Assembly: GCA_903918705.1 (NCBI GenBank)
Contig: CAIXFP010000114.1
Span: 1-10,776 of the forward strand
From: an uncultured Pseudomonadota bacterium
GTDB lineage: Bacteria > Pseudomonadota > Gammaproteobacteria > Burkholderiales > Thiobacillaceae
Direction of reading: 5' to 3'
Length of the DNA: 10,776 nucleotides
The notes under the pieces are model-generated. The model saw nothing but the letters and a program-made list of their open reading frames with translations, made no database searches and had not been told where the DNA came from. Position 1 is the first letter of the stretch. Each line of letters begins with the position of its first letter. The translations under genes were made by a program, and so were the position numbers. Shown here piece after piece: positions 1-5,565 of this stretch.

Positions 1-252
1 CAATACCGCGCCCTTGAAGTCACCTTAGGCGAATCCGCAGCACGGAAACTGATCCAAGCGTATGGCGGTGATAGGTTGTATGTCGCCAATTGCACAAAAA
101 AACGAATTGGCATTCGAAATGATGCCATTCGCGCCGATTTTGACAGCTTCTCACTGGCGCAATCGGTCCATGAGTCCATGCGCCTACTGAGCCGGAAATA
201 TCTCCTGTCAAACCGCCAGTTGACCACCATCTTGAAGCGGGTAGAAGGCTGA
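1..252 (+). CDS. Mor-family phage transcription activator, C-terminal part (5' end outside window)
   Basis: The reading frame is open from base 1 and ends in TGA at 250-252, giving 83 visible residues; the start lies upstream of the window. Visible residues about 34-82 match the pattern of the Mor family (middle operon regulator of phage Mu and relatives): a basic segment KKRIGIRNDAIRADFD, then a helix-turn-helix-like C-terminus LLSRKYLLSNRQLTTIL. Family members bind DNA as dimers and activate phage promoters that lack a good -35 box. The gene stops three bases before the next start (256), so the two are probably one transcription unit. The Mor assignment is from motif memory, not a search. 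It is the clearest sign that the left end of the window is Mu-like phage DNA. Confidence 0.72.
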   Translation, partial: QYRALEVTLGESAARKLIQAYGGDRLYVANCTKKRIGIRNDAIRADFDSFSLAQSVHESMRLLSRKYLLSNRQLTTILKRVEG

Positions 253-255
253 GCC

Positions 256-489
256 ATGGACAAGGTATTTCAGATATTCAAGGCCGGGGCGCATACCTCC
301 ATGAATGGCATGGTGCGCAACTATGCCCCTTGGGAGATGGATTCTGCGGCCGCAGCCTACGCTTCAAATAAACAACTCGCACCCCTGGTTTTAGGGCATC
401 CAGACGACGACTTCCCCGTTTTCGGCGTGGTGAAGCAGCTATTCGCCAAGTCAGGAAAACTGTACGCCCATGCCGATGTCGGGGGATGA
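256..489 (+). pseudogene. Mu-like phage head protease/scaffold protein, 5' half of a frameshifted gene
   Basis: This frame starts with ATG three bases after the Mor-like stop and encodes 77 residues before TGA at 487-489. The N-terminus (FKAGAHT, then APLVLGHPDDDFPVFGVVK and GKLYAHADV) follows the pattern of prohead protease/scaffold-type proteins of Mu-like phages, in which a short strand is followed by a conserved GHP segment and a GWV/GVV-K motif. The homology continues without a gap in the next frame from about base 486: removing one G from the five-G run at 481-485 turns VGG-stop into VGDELVNLV. The gene is therefore probably broken by a +1 insertion. A slippage-based recoding event or a sequencing error in the homopolymer are alternatives. 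The family assignment is by remembered pattern and moderately sure. Confidence 0.65.
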
Positions 490-850
490 ACTGGTGAACT
501 TGGTCAGGTCCGGACATTACAAGAAGGTGTCAGCATCCTTCCTGCTTCCGGGCCATCCTAGCAATCCCAGCAAGACATCCCTGCACCTGAAACATATTGG
601 CTTCTTGGGTGCGACCCCTCCAGGTGTCAAGGGACTTGAGCAATTTGAATTCGCCGAATTCGGCCAGTCTTGCCAGCTACCCGACTGTCTGCCCCCACAC
701 CTAGCTCGGGGCTTCTCTGTCCCGGCTGGTTACACCGCCGATCCCATAGGCTTGAAGCTATTGGAATTGGTTCACGAATTCGCCACGGCTTGCCCGGAAC
801 TCAGTTTTTCTGAATCGTTCAACCTGGCGACAACCGCACTCCGCACTTGA
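470..850 (+). pseudogene. Mu-like phage head protease/scaffold protein, 3' half of a frameshifted gene
   Basis: The second frame can be read from an ATG at 470, but that start lies inside the first half and has no ribosome site of its own, so it is probably just the continuation of the frameshifted gene. From about base 486 it carries the rest of the family pattern: ELVNLVRSGHYKKVSASF, then LKHIGFLGATPPGVKGLEQ, which is the most conserved block of these phage proteins. The C-terminus (GYTADPIGLKLLELVHEF, then PELSFSESFNLA) resembles the short helical scaffold tail seen in relatives. Joined to the 5' half, the protein would be about 197 residues, short but with both ends apparently present. 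If only this half is translated, it would lack the N-terminal part of the domain and probably be inactive. Confidence 0.65.
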
Positions 851-868
851 ACCGAAAGGGGGAAACCC

Positions 869-1075
869 ATGCTTTATCGAGTTTTAACGCCTATCCGGCA
901 TGATGGATACACCATCGCCAATGGCTCTATTCATGATTTCAGTGACGAACAAGCTTTTCATTTGCTTGAAGTCCGCGCCATTGAACTTGCTCATGTTCCA
1001 TTTGCCAAGCAACAAGAGCGGGCGACCCACGCCAACATCTCAGCCGAAGGGGAAGTGACATGGAAAAACAGTTAA
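869..1075 (+). CDS. Small phage protein of unknown function
   Basis: A 68-residue protein starting at an ATG preceded by a strong purine-rich ribosome site (AAAGGGGGAAA, 858-868 region) and ending in TAA. The sequence opens MLYRVLTPIRHDGYTIANGS and then has DFSDEQAFHLLEVRAIEL. It is a compact fold of the kind found as a small accessory protein beside head genes in Mu-like and other tailed phages, where a 'vlsPirhdGk...' start and an 'L...gai' end recur. The last 16 bases overlap the next gene, which suggests translational coupling. No catalytic motif, signal peptide or membrane segment is visible. The precise role is unknown. Confidence 0.72.
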   Translation: MLYRVLTPIRHDGYTIANGSIHDFSDEQAFHLLEVRAIELAHVPFAKQQERATHANISAEGEVTWKNS

Positions 1076-1587
1076 CTGGCCTGCTGAAGCAGGTCAAGGC
1101 GGCATCCGATGCATTGAAGACGCGTATTGCCGATCTCGATGCACAGATTGCTGCCGCCCATCAGCGGCGCAGCATGCTTACCGAAGCCCCGGTGACCAGG
1201 GCCGATTATCTGGCCTATGTCGAAGCCGACATTCAGCGACAAGGCGACGAATTCGCGCGGAAAATGGCGCGGTACATGCGTGACAAAACGACCCGTTTCG
1301 GTGCGCTCGAACATCAATTCAATTCCGGTAAGTGGATGGGCATTGCCTACCTGACGGCAGACCGCGCCCTGCCTACGGTCATGACTGAGGAAGCGGCATG
1401 CCTCTACTTCGGAGACATGATGGTTAAGGGCTTCGCCAAGGTGCTGGATGGCATGGACTGGCAAGACACCATGCCGGCCGATGTTCGCCGCGTGGAAATT
1501 GATCGCCTCGATGCAGAGCTTTCCACCTTGCAGCAAGAGCGGAACGACTTGGCCCAAGAGCTTATCCGCGCAGGTCTGGCTGGATGA
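1060..1587 (+). CDS. Coiled-coil phage protein of unknown function
   Basis: A 175-residue protein that begins inside the end of the preceding small gene, with AAGGGGAAG about 6 bases before the ATG. Residues 1-40 (LLKQVKAASDALKTRIADLDAQIAA) and residues about 143-172 (LDAELSTLQQERNDLAQEL) have heptad-like leucine and alanine spacing typical of coiled coils, bracketing a globular middle with KMARYMRDKTTRFGALEHQF and a WMGIAYLTAD segment. No known enzyme motif is seen. Position after the protease-like gene, in the same direction and overlapping its neighbour, says it belongs to the phage module. I do not recognise the family; a structural or scaffold-related protein is a guess from context only. 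Confidence 0.7.
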   Translation: MEKQLTGLLKQVKAASDALKTRIADLDAQIAAAHQRRSMLTEAPVTRADYLAYVEADIQRQGDEFARKMARYMRDKTTRFGALEHQFNSGKWMGIAYLTADRALPTVMTEEAACLYFGDMMVKGFAKVLDGMDWQDTMPADVRRVEIDRLDAELSTLQQERNDLAQELIRAGLAG

Positions 1588-1598
1588 TGCCGCTTGAA

Positions 1599-1627
1599 GT
1601 GTGCGCCGGTTACCCGCCAGCGCACAC
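1599..1627 (+). terminator. Hairpin just after the phage module
   Basis: GTGTGCGC (1599-1606) and GCGCACAC (1620-1627) form a perfect 8-bp stem around a 13-base loop that itself contains a small CGG/CCG pairing. It lies 12 bases after the stop codon of the coiled-coil gene. There is no T-run directly after it, so it is not a standard intrinsic terminator. It may stabilise the 3' end of the phage mRNA or act as a binding site. Confidence 0.45.
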
Positions 1628-1659
1628 AGGCAACGGCACTACGTCCCCCTTCACTGGTA

Positions 1660-1765
1660 CAGCACAGCCTGCCTATACTCTCAACGCTGGTGAGCTGTGG
1701 AAAATCGGAGTCCACAGGCTTGGGCGCTTCGGCGCCGATGGATGGAGGGACGTCCGGCCTCCCGC
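1660..1765 (+). repeat. Three-hairpin tandem repeat, copy A
   Basis: First copy of a diverged direct repeat. Shared landmarks with copy B are CAGCACAG (1660-1667), TATACTC (1674-1680), GGTGAGCTGTGG (1689-1700), CGGAGTCCACAG, and the block GGAGGGACGTCCGGCCTCCC (1744-1763). It can fold into three hairpins in a row: CTGTGGA with TCCACAG (7 bp), GGCGC-TTCG-GCGCC (5 bp with a stable tetraloop), and GGAGG with CCTCC enclosing a GACGTC palindrome. The hairpins begin 8 bases after the TATACTC element. No protein-coding signal fits. Likely a structured RNA or phage-associated regulatory element; function unknown. Confidence 0.7.
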
Positions 1766-1884
1766 CAGCACAGTTACTGCTCGTATATACTCATCCATGC
1801 GGGTGAGCTGTGGAAATTCGGAGTCCACAGACTCGGAAAGCCACCATGTGGCCTGCGTGAATGGAGGGACGTCCGGCCTCCCAC
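1766..1884 (+). repeat. Three-hairpin tandem repeat, copy B
   Basis: Second copy, landmarks at CAGCACAG (1766-1773), TATACTC (1786-1792), GGTGAGCTGTGG (1802-1813), the same 7-bp CTGTGGA/TCCACAG stem, and an identical GGAGGGACGTCCGGCCTCCC block (1863-1882). The middle hairpin has a different sequence from copy A, GCCAC-CAT-GTGGC instead of GGCGC-TTCG-GCGCC, but keeps a 5-bp stem. That is what selection on RNA folding rather than on sequence would give. The spacing between landmarks grows from 106 to 119 bases along the unit because of small insertions. Confidence 0.7.
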
Positions 1885-1916
1885 CCGCCCACCCGGCCTG
1901 ACCTCGCGGCGGGTTT
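1884..1916 (+). terminator. Possible weak terminator after the tandem repeats
   Basis: CCCGCC (1884-1889) pairs with GGCGGG (1908-1913), followed by TTTCATT. The loop is 18 bases and the T-run is short, so the call is weak. It would end a transcript running through repeat copies A and B. Confidence 0.28.
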
Positions 1917-2009
1917 CATTGGCGATCCGCAATGACCCAAACTTTTCGGATGTTGATGCAGGCACGTCAACGCGTTCAAGCAACCCATGTTCACTATCTA
2001 TCCGATGTG

Positions 2010-2046
2010 CTTGGCGTTGCGCGGTGCGAAAACACCTTGCGCCAAG
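2010..2046. repeat. Two-tier inverted repeat in the non-coding stretch
   Basis: CTTGGCG (2010-2016) and CGCCAAG (2040-2046) form a perfect 7-bp outer stem; inside, GGTG (2023-2026) and CACC (2033-2036) form a 4-bp stem around the loop CGAAAA. An asymmetric internal loop separates the two. There is no T-run after it. This is the only clear structure between the tandem hairpin units and the CTTGGCAG repeats. A short ATG-initiated frame at 1932-2123 spans it but has no ribosome site or recognisable sequence. Confidence 0.45.
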
Positions 2047-2102
2047 AGAAACCGGAATTTCCCCACGCCAGTGGTAAGCAACTCTTATGCCATATAGTGG
2101 TT

Positions 2103-2170
2103 TGTTCGTACTTGGCAGAATAATTCCATCCTTGGCAGTTTAATTCCTGCTTCTTGGCAGATTTCTAACT
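2103..2170. mobile_element. Possible end fragment of an IS21-like insertion sequence
   Basis: Three copies of CTTGGCAG start at 2111, 2131 and 2153, spaced 20 and 22 bases, about two helical turns. The first two are followed by an AT-rich segment ending in TAATTCC (GAATAATTCC and TTTAATTCC). A TGT sits just outside at 2103-2105. Phased multiple transposase-binding repeats beginning near a terminal TGT are typical of IS21-family ends. No transposase genes (istA/istB) are in the window and no matching inverted copy was found, so this would be a solo end or a remnant. The family call is inference. Confidence 0.4.
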
Positions 2171-2218
2171 GCGCTCCTATCGCAGTCTTCTTCGGTCTTC
2201 CACCCATTCAGAACCAAG

Positions 2219-4063
2219 TTGCCGCGCACCTATCAACTCCTGATCCATCTGAGCGCCGATACCCGCTTGCGCGTCGGACGACTCGGTGAGTTTTCGTTCC
2301 CGGCGGGAGACTACGTCTACACCGGTTCAGCCCTGCGCAATTTCGAGGCGCGTATTGCCCGGCATCTGCGACAGGAAAAGAAATCCCGCTGGCACATCGA
2401 CTATCTGCTCGCGGCGCCGGGCGCCAGGGTGCTTCAGGTATTCCGCTCGGATCGCGACGAATGTGCCGTGAATCTGGCTACGTCAGGCGCCATCCCGGTG
2501 CCGGGGTTCGGTGCGTCGGATTGCCGGCACGACTGCGGCAGCCATCTCAAATACCTGGATAATTCCCGCGCCCGATTCAACTCGAACTTCGCGATGAGCC
2601 TTTCACCCTTTGCCGACCTGCAACCGCGCCCTGTCTGGGATCATTTCGCCACGCTCTGCGCCATTCCCCGGCATTCCAAACAGGAAGCCGCCTTACGCGC
2701 GCATCTGCTGGTGTGGGCAAGGGAAAATCGACTGGAAAGCGAGGTGGATGCCGCCGGCAACCTGATCCTGCGCAAGCCGGCCAGCCCCGGCTGCGAGGAT
2801 CGCCCCGGCGTGGTGCTGCAAGGACATCTGGATATGGTGTGCCAGCAGAATGCCGGCCACGACCATGATTTCCAGCGCGATCCGATTCGCCCGGTGCTGC
2901 GGGACGGCTGGCTGGTGGCGGATCAAACCACGCTGGGCGCGGACAACGGCATTGGCGTGGCCCTGGCTCTGGCGGCCCTGGAGGATCCGGATCTGGTGCA
3001 CCCGCCCCTGGAGGTGTTGCTCACGGTGGACGAGGAAGCCGGCATGGGAGGCGCCCGACGCCTGCAACCGGACACGCTGCGCGGCCATTACCTGATCAAT
3101 CTCGATACCGAGGAATGGGGCGAGTTCTATCTCGGCTGCGCCGGGGGCATGGATGTGGAAGCCCACCGCGCCTGTGCGCGCGAGCCTCTGCCGCCGGGCC
3201 ACACGGTCTGGCAGGTGGCGGTCACCGGCCTGGTGGGCGGCCATTCCGGCATCGACATCCATCGCGGTCGTGGCAATGCCATCAAACTGCTGCTGGAGGC
3301 CCTGCGCGAACTCGCCGCCCGTCTGAATGCCCGCATGCTGGCCATGGAAGGCGGCAGCGCGCGCAATGCCATTCCGCGCGAGGCTCTCGCCCAGGTGGCC
3401 CTGCCCGCCACCGCCGTCGCACAACTGCCGGCGCTGCTGGGTGAGTTGCTGGCGCGCTGGCAGCCGGCGCTGGCCGGAATCGACGATGGTCTGGTGCTGT
3501 CCTGCCAGCCGCTGGACGAACCCAACGGCCATGTATTGACGTCGGCCCATCAGGCCGCCGTGCTCGGCTTTTTGCACGGCGCCGCCCATGGCGTCGCACG
3601 CATGAGTGACGCCTTTCCCGGCGTGGTGGAAACCTCGGACAATCTGGGCGTTGTGAAACTGGAGCAGGATGGCTGTCGCGCGGTATTCATGGTGCGTTCA
3701 CTGATCGACGGCGAGGCCACGAAACTGGCCGACCGGATCATCCGCGGTGCCGTTAGTCACGAGTTCCAGGCCAGAAAGGTCGGCCCCTATCCGGGCTGGC
3801 AACCGAATCCGGCGTCACCGCTACTGGCCATGGGCCAGCATGCCTATGCGAAAGCATTCGGCTCGCCGGCGCGTCTTCAGGTCATACATGCCGGCCTGGA
3901 GTGCGGCCTGTTGGCGGCCAGCCACCCCGCTCTGGACATGCTTTCCTTCGGCCCCGACATTCGCGGTGCCCATGCCCCAGGCGAACGGGTGGAAATTGCC
4001 TCGGTGGCGCGCTGCTGGGTGCTGCTGCGGGCCCTGCTCAGGGAACTTGCCGAGGCTGGCTAG
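2219..4063 (+). CDS. pepD: DUF123 (GIY-YIG-like) domain fused to aminoacyl-histidine dipeptidase PepD
   Basis: One open frame of 614 residues from a TTG start holds two normally separate proteins. Residues 4-113 are a DUF123 domain (GRLGEFSFPAGDYVYTGSAL, RWHIDYLL, PVPGFGASDC). From Met126 (ATG at 2594) onward lies a complete M20-type PepD of 489 residues, the usual length. PepD is a cytosolic zinc dipeptidase that cleaves Xaa-His and other dipeptides. In PepD numbering the metal and catalytic residues are visible: H78 and D80 in GHLDMV, D117 in GADNG, E147/E148 in VDEEAG, D in NLDTEE, and H460 in GAHAPGE, all within one or two positions of E. coli PepD. Separate translation from 2594 is possible, but no good ribosome site precedes it. 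The TTG start also lacks an obvious ribosome site; the frame is open upstream to a TAA at 2141, and TTG places the start exactly where DUF123 proteins normally begin. Confidence 0.9.
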   Translation: MPRTYQLLIHLSADTRLRVGRLGEFSFPAGDYVYTGSALRNFEARIARHLRQEKKSRWHIDYLLAAPGARVLQVFRSDRDECAVNLATSGAIPVPGFGASDCRHDCGSHLKYLDNSRARFNSNFAMSLSPFADLQPRPVWDHFATLCAIPRHSKQEAALRAHLLVWARENRLESEVDAAGNLILRKPASPGCEDRPGVVLQGHLDMVCQQNAGHDHDFQRDPIRPVLRDGWLVADQTTLGADNGIGVALALAALEDPDLVHPPLEVLLTVDEEAGMGGARRLQPDTLRGHYLINLDTEEWGEFYLGCAGGMDVEAHRACAREPLPPGHTVWQVAVTGLVGGHSGIDIHRGRGNAIKLLLEALRELAARLNARMLAMEGGSARNAIPREALAQVALPATAVAQLPALLGELLARWQPALAGIDDGLVLSCQPLDEPNGHVLTSAHQAAVLGFLHGAAHGVARMSDAFPGVVETSDNLGVVKLEQDGCRAVFMVRSLIDGEATKLADRIIRGAVSHEFQARKVGPYPGWQPNPASPLLAMGQHAYAKAFGSPARLQVIHAGLECGLLAASHPALDMLSFGPDIRGAHAPGERVEIASVARCWVLLRALLRELAEAG

Positions 4064-4085
4064 GCTCAAGGCCTCGGTACCGCCT

Positions 4086-4119
4086 CGCGCCGCCTTGCGC
4101 GCAACCGTTTTTATTTTTT
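4086..4119 (+). terminator. Possible intrinsic terminator after pepD
   Basis: A 5-bp GC stem (CGCGC 4086-4090, GCGCG 4097-4101) is followed after six bases by a T-rich stretch (4108-4119) broken by a single A. The stem is short and the T-run is displaced, so it is a tentative terminator between pepD and the lipoprotein gene. The T-rich tract also directly precedes the ribosome site of the next gene. Confidence 0.33.
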
Positions 4120-4130
4120 CAGGAATGCCC

Positions 4131-5351
4131 ATGACGCCTCGCCTTCTCACCCTTGCTGTTTCCGCCGCCTTGCTGACCCTGGCGGGCTGTGCCACCCAAC
4201 AGGGCGTTGCCGAATCCGCCGATGCCACGAACCAGCGCCTCTCGGGCCTGGAAACTCGCCTCCAGGCTGATGCCAAGTCCCAGCAGGAGCGCATCGCGGA
4301 ACTCGGGAAACAGATGGATGCCATGGCCCGCGATCTACAGCGTGTGCAGGGTTCGGTCACCGCCCAGGCCAGCCGCCAGTCCGACCTGAGCGCTCAGGTT
4401 ACCGGCGCCGTGGCCGCCCGGCAGGCTGCGGACCAGGCCCTGGCCGAGCGTCTGGATGCGGCGGAGCGGCGTTTGCGGAAACTCGCCGACGATAACGCTC
4501 AGGCCGTTCAGCAGGCGGCTCTGCGCGAGCAGACCCGGGAAACCGGGCAGCGCCTGGATCAGCAGGTGGCTCAACTCCATGCCCAATTCCTGGAGAAGTC
4601 TCAGGAACAGGATGCCGACAGCGCGGAATTCAGCGACCGCATCGACACCCTGGAAGACCAGCAGACAGGCCTGACCGACCAGATCGCGGCTACCCGCAGG
4701 CAAACCGAGACCCTACAGGCCACCCTCCCCGGCCTGACCGAGAAGACCGACAGCGCCGGCAGCCGCATCGACAAATCGGAACAACGTCTGGGAGAAGTCG
4801 CGGCCCGGATCCGCGAAACCCAGGCCCAGGCCGCGGCCATGCAGGCCAGCCTGGCGAGTGTGCGCGAGCAGGCGGACCGGGCCGGGCCGCGCCTGGACGC
4901 GGACGCCGCCCGCCTGGCGGCCCTGGAAAAGCGCCTCGACGAAGTCATGCGCATGGCCCAGGACGCCCTCGACGCCACCGGCCTGGGGCAGCGCAAGATC
5001 TTCGGCAAGGTGGTGGAGTCCGTCACATTGACCCAGGACAAGACCTTGTTCCCGATCAACTCCCCCGATCTGGGCGATCAGGACAAGGCCAAGCTGGATG
5101 CCCTGGCCCTGCGCCTGAAGTCCCTGGGCACCGCCTACCATCTCCAGATCCAGGGCCATACCGACGGTTTCGGTTCCGACGACCACAATTACGAACTCGG
5201 CATGGCGCGAGCCGTCGTGGTGAAGAACTATCTCAACGAGCAATGCGGCATACCGTTATTGCGCATGTCGGTGATGTCCTACGGCGCCCTGGAAGCCGCC
5301 AGCCGAGTCGGCCAGAGCAATCGCCGCATCGTGCTGCAGGTGTTGCAGTGA
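4131..5351 (+). CDS. OmpA-family lipoprotein with long coiled-coil spacer
   Basis: A 406-residue protein. ATG at 4131 is chosen because AGGA (4121-4124) sits 6 bases ahead; an in-frame ATG at 4125 is too close to it. Residues 1-20 form a lipoprotein signal peptide (MTPRLLTLAVSAALLTLAGC) with lipobox LAGC and lipidated Cys20. Residues ~25-285 are rich in Gln, Ala, Glu, Arg and Asp with heptad-like spacing (many LETRLQAD- and LDAAERRLRKL-type stretches), so a long coiled coil is expected. Residues ~298-405 are an OmpA C-terminal domain: GHTD (342-345), YELGMARA with Arg360, and the final NRRIVLQVLQ. D345 and R360 are 15 apart, as are the peptidoglycan-binding D271/R286 of OmpA. It should sit in the outer membrane and reach the cell wall through the rod. 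It converges on slyX, with stops only 10 bases apart. The coiled-coil length distinguishes it from Pal. Confidence 0.9.
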   Translation: MTPRLLTLAVSAALLTLAGCATQQGVAESADATNQRLSGLETRLQADAKSQQERIAELGKQMDAMARDLQRVQGSVTAQASRQSDLSAQVTGAVAARQAADQALAERLDAAERRLRKLADDNAQAVQQAALREQTRETGQRLDQQVAQLHAQFLEKSQEQDADSAEFSDRIDTLEDQQTGLTDQIAATRRQTETLQATLPGLTEKTDSAGSRIDKSEQRLGEVAARIRETQAQAAAMQASLASVREQADRAGPRLDADAARLAALEKRLDEVMRMAQDALDATGLGQRKIFGKVVESVTLTQDKTLFPINSPDLGDQDKAKLDALALRLKSLGTAYHLQIQGHTDGFGSDDHNYELGMARAVVVKNYLNEQCGIPLLRMSVMSYGALEAASRVGQSNRRIVLQVLQ

Positions 5352-5361
5352 TCGCCGCCGC

Positions 5362-5565
5362 TCAGTAGTGGGGCGGCCGTTCTTCCTCCAGGCCGCGGCG
5401 CTCCGGCGGCGCCATGTCCTGAAGCTGGTTGGCCAGGCGCACCACCAGTTGCCGCAATTGCTCGATCTGCTCCTGCTGGCGGAACACCGTGCGGTTGAGG
5501 ACATCCAGGGTGTCCTCGGCATAGCTCAGTTTGATTTCGATCTCGATCAGGCGGGCTTCCATCAT
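5362..5565 (-). CDS. slyX: SlyX family protein
   Basis: A 67-residue protein read on the minus strand. The sequence (MMEARLIEIEIKLSYAEDTL, then NRTVFRQQEQIEQLRQLV, ending RPPHY) has the pattern of SlyX, a short coiled-coil protein whose function is still unclear, including the characteristic C-terminal PPHY. The first ATG overlaps the TGA of tesA in an ATGA arrangement, so the two genes are probably translationally coupled. AAGGAG lies two bases before the first ATG but five before the second (5562), so the second Met may be the true start, giving 66 residues. Linkage of slyX to tesA suggests one operon running from tesA to slyX. Confidence 0.9.
   Translation of the reverse strand: MMEARLIEIEIKLSYAEDTLDVLNRTVFRQQEQIEQLRQLVVRLANQLQDMAPPERRGLEEERPPHY

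Noticed and set aside
1660..1884. CRISPR array or integron attC sites
   Set aside because: Only two diverged copies exist, with no uniform repeat-spacer pattern, no cas genes, and no paired attC core sequences or integrase.
1584..2123. Several overlapping short frames across the repeat region (1584-1901, 1697-2077, 1932-2123)
   Set aside because: They run through the hairpin repeats with no ribosome sites and no protein-like composition; the repeated sequence is read in different frames in the two copies.
2101..2207. Short minus-strand frame starting MGGRPKK
   Set aside because: It is about 40 residues or fewer, has no ribosome site, and is produced largely by the CTTGGCAG repeats read in reverse.
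1588..2218. Retron or diversity-generating element
   Set aside because: No reverse transcriptase or template/variable repeat pair is visible in the window, so the RNA-like structure alone cannot support it.
3747..4130. Extension of the lipoprotein frame upstream to 3747
   Set aside because: This part overlaps pepD in another frame, is Arg/Pro-rich, and lies ahead of a clear ribosome site and lipoprotein signal peptide at 4131.
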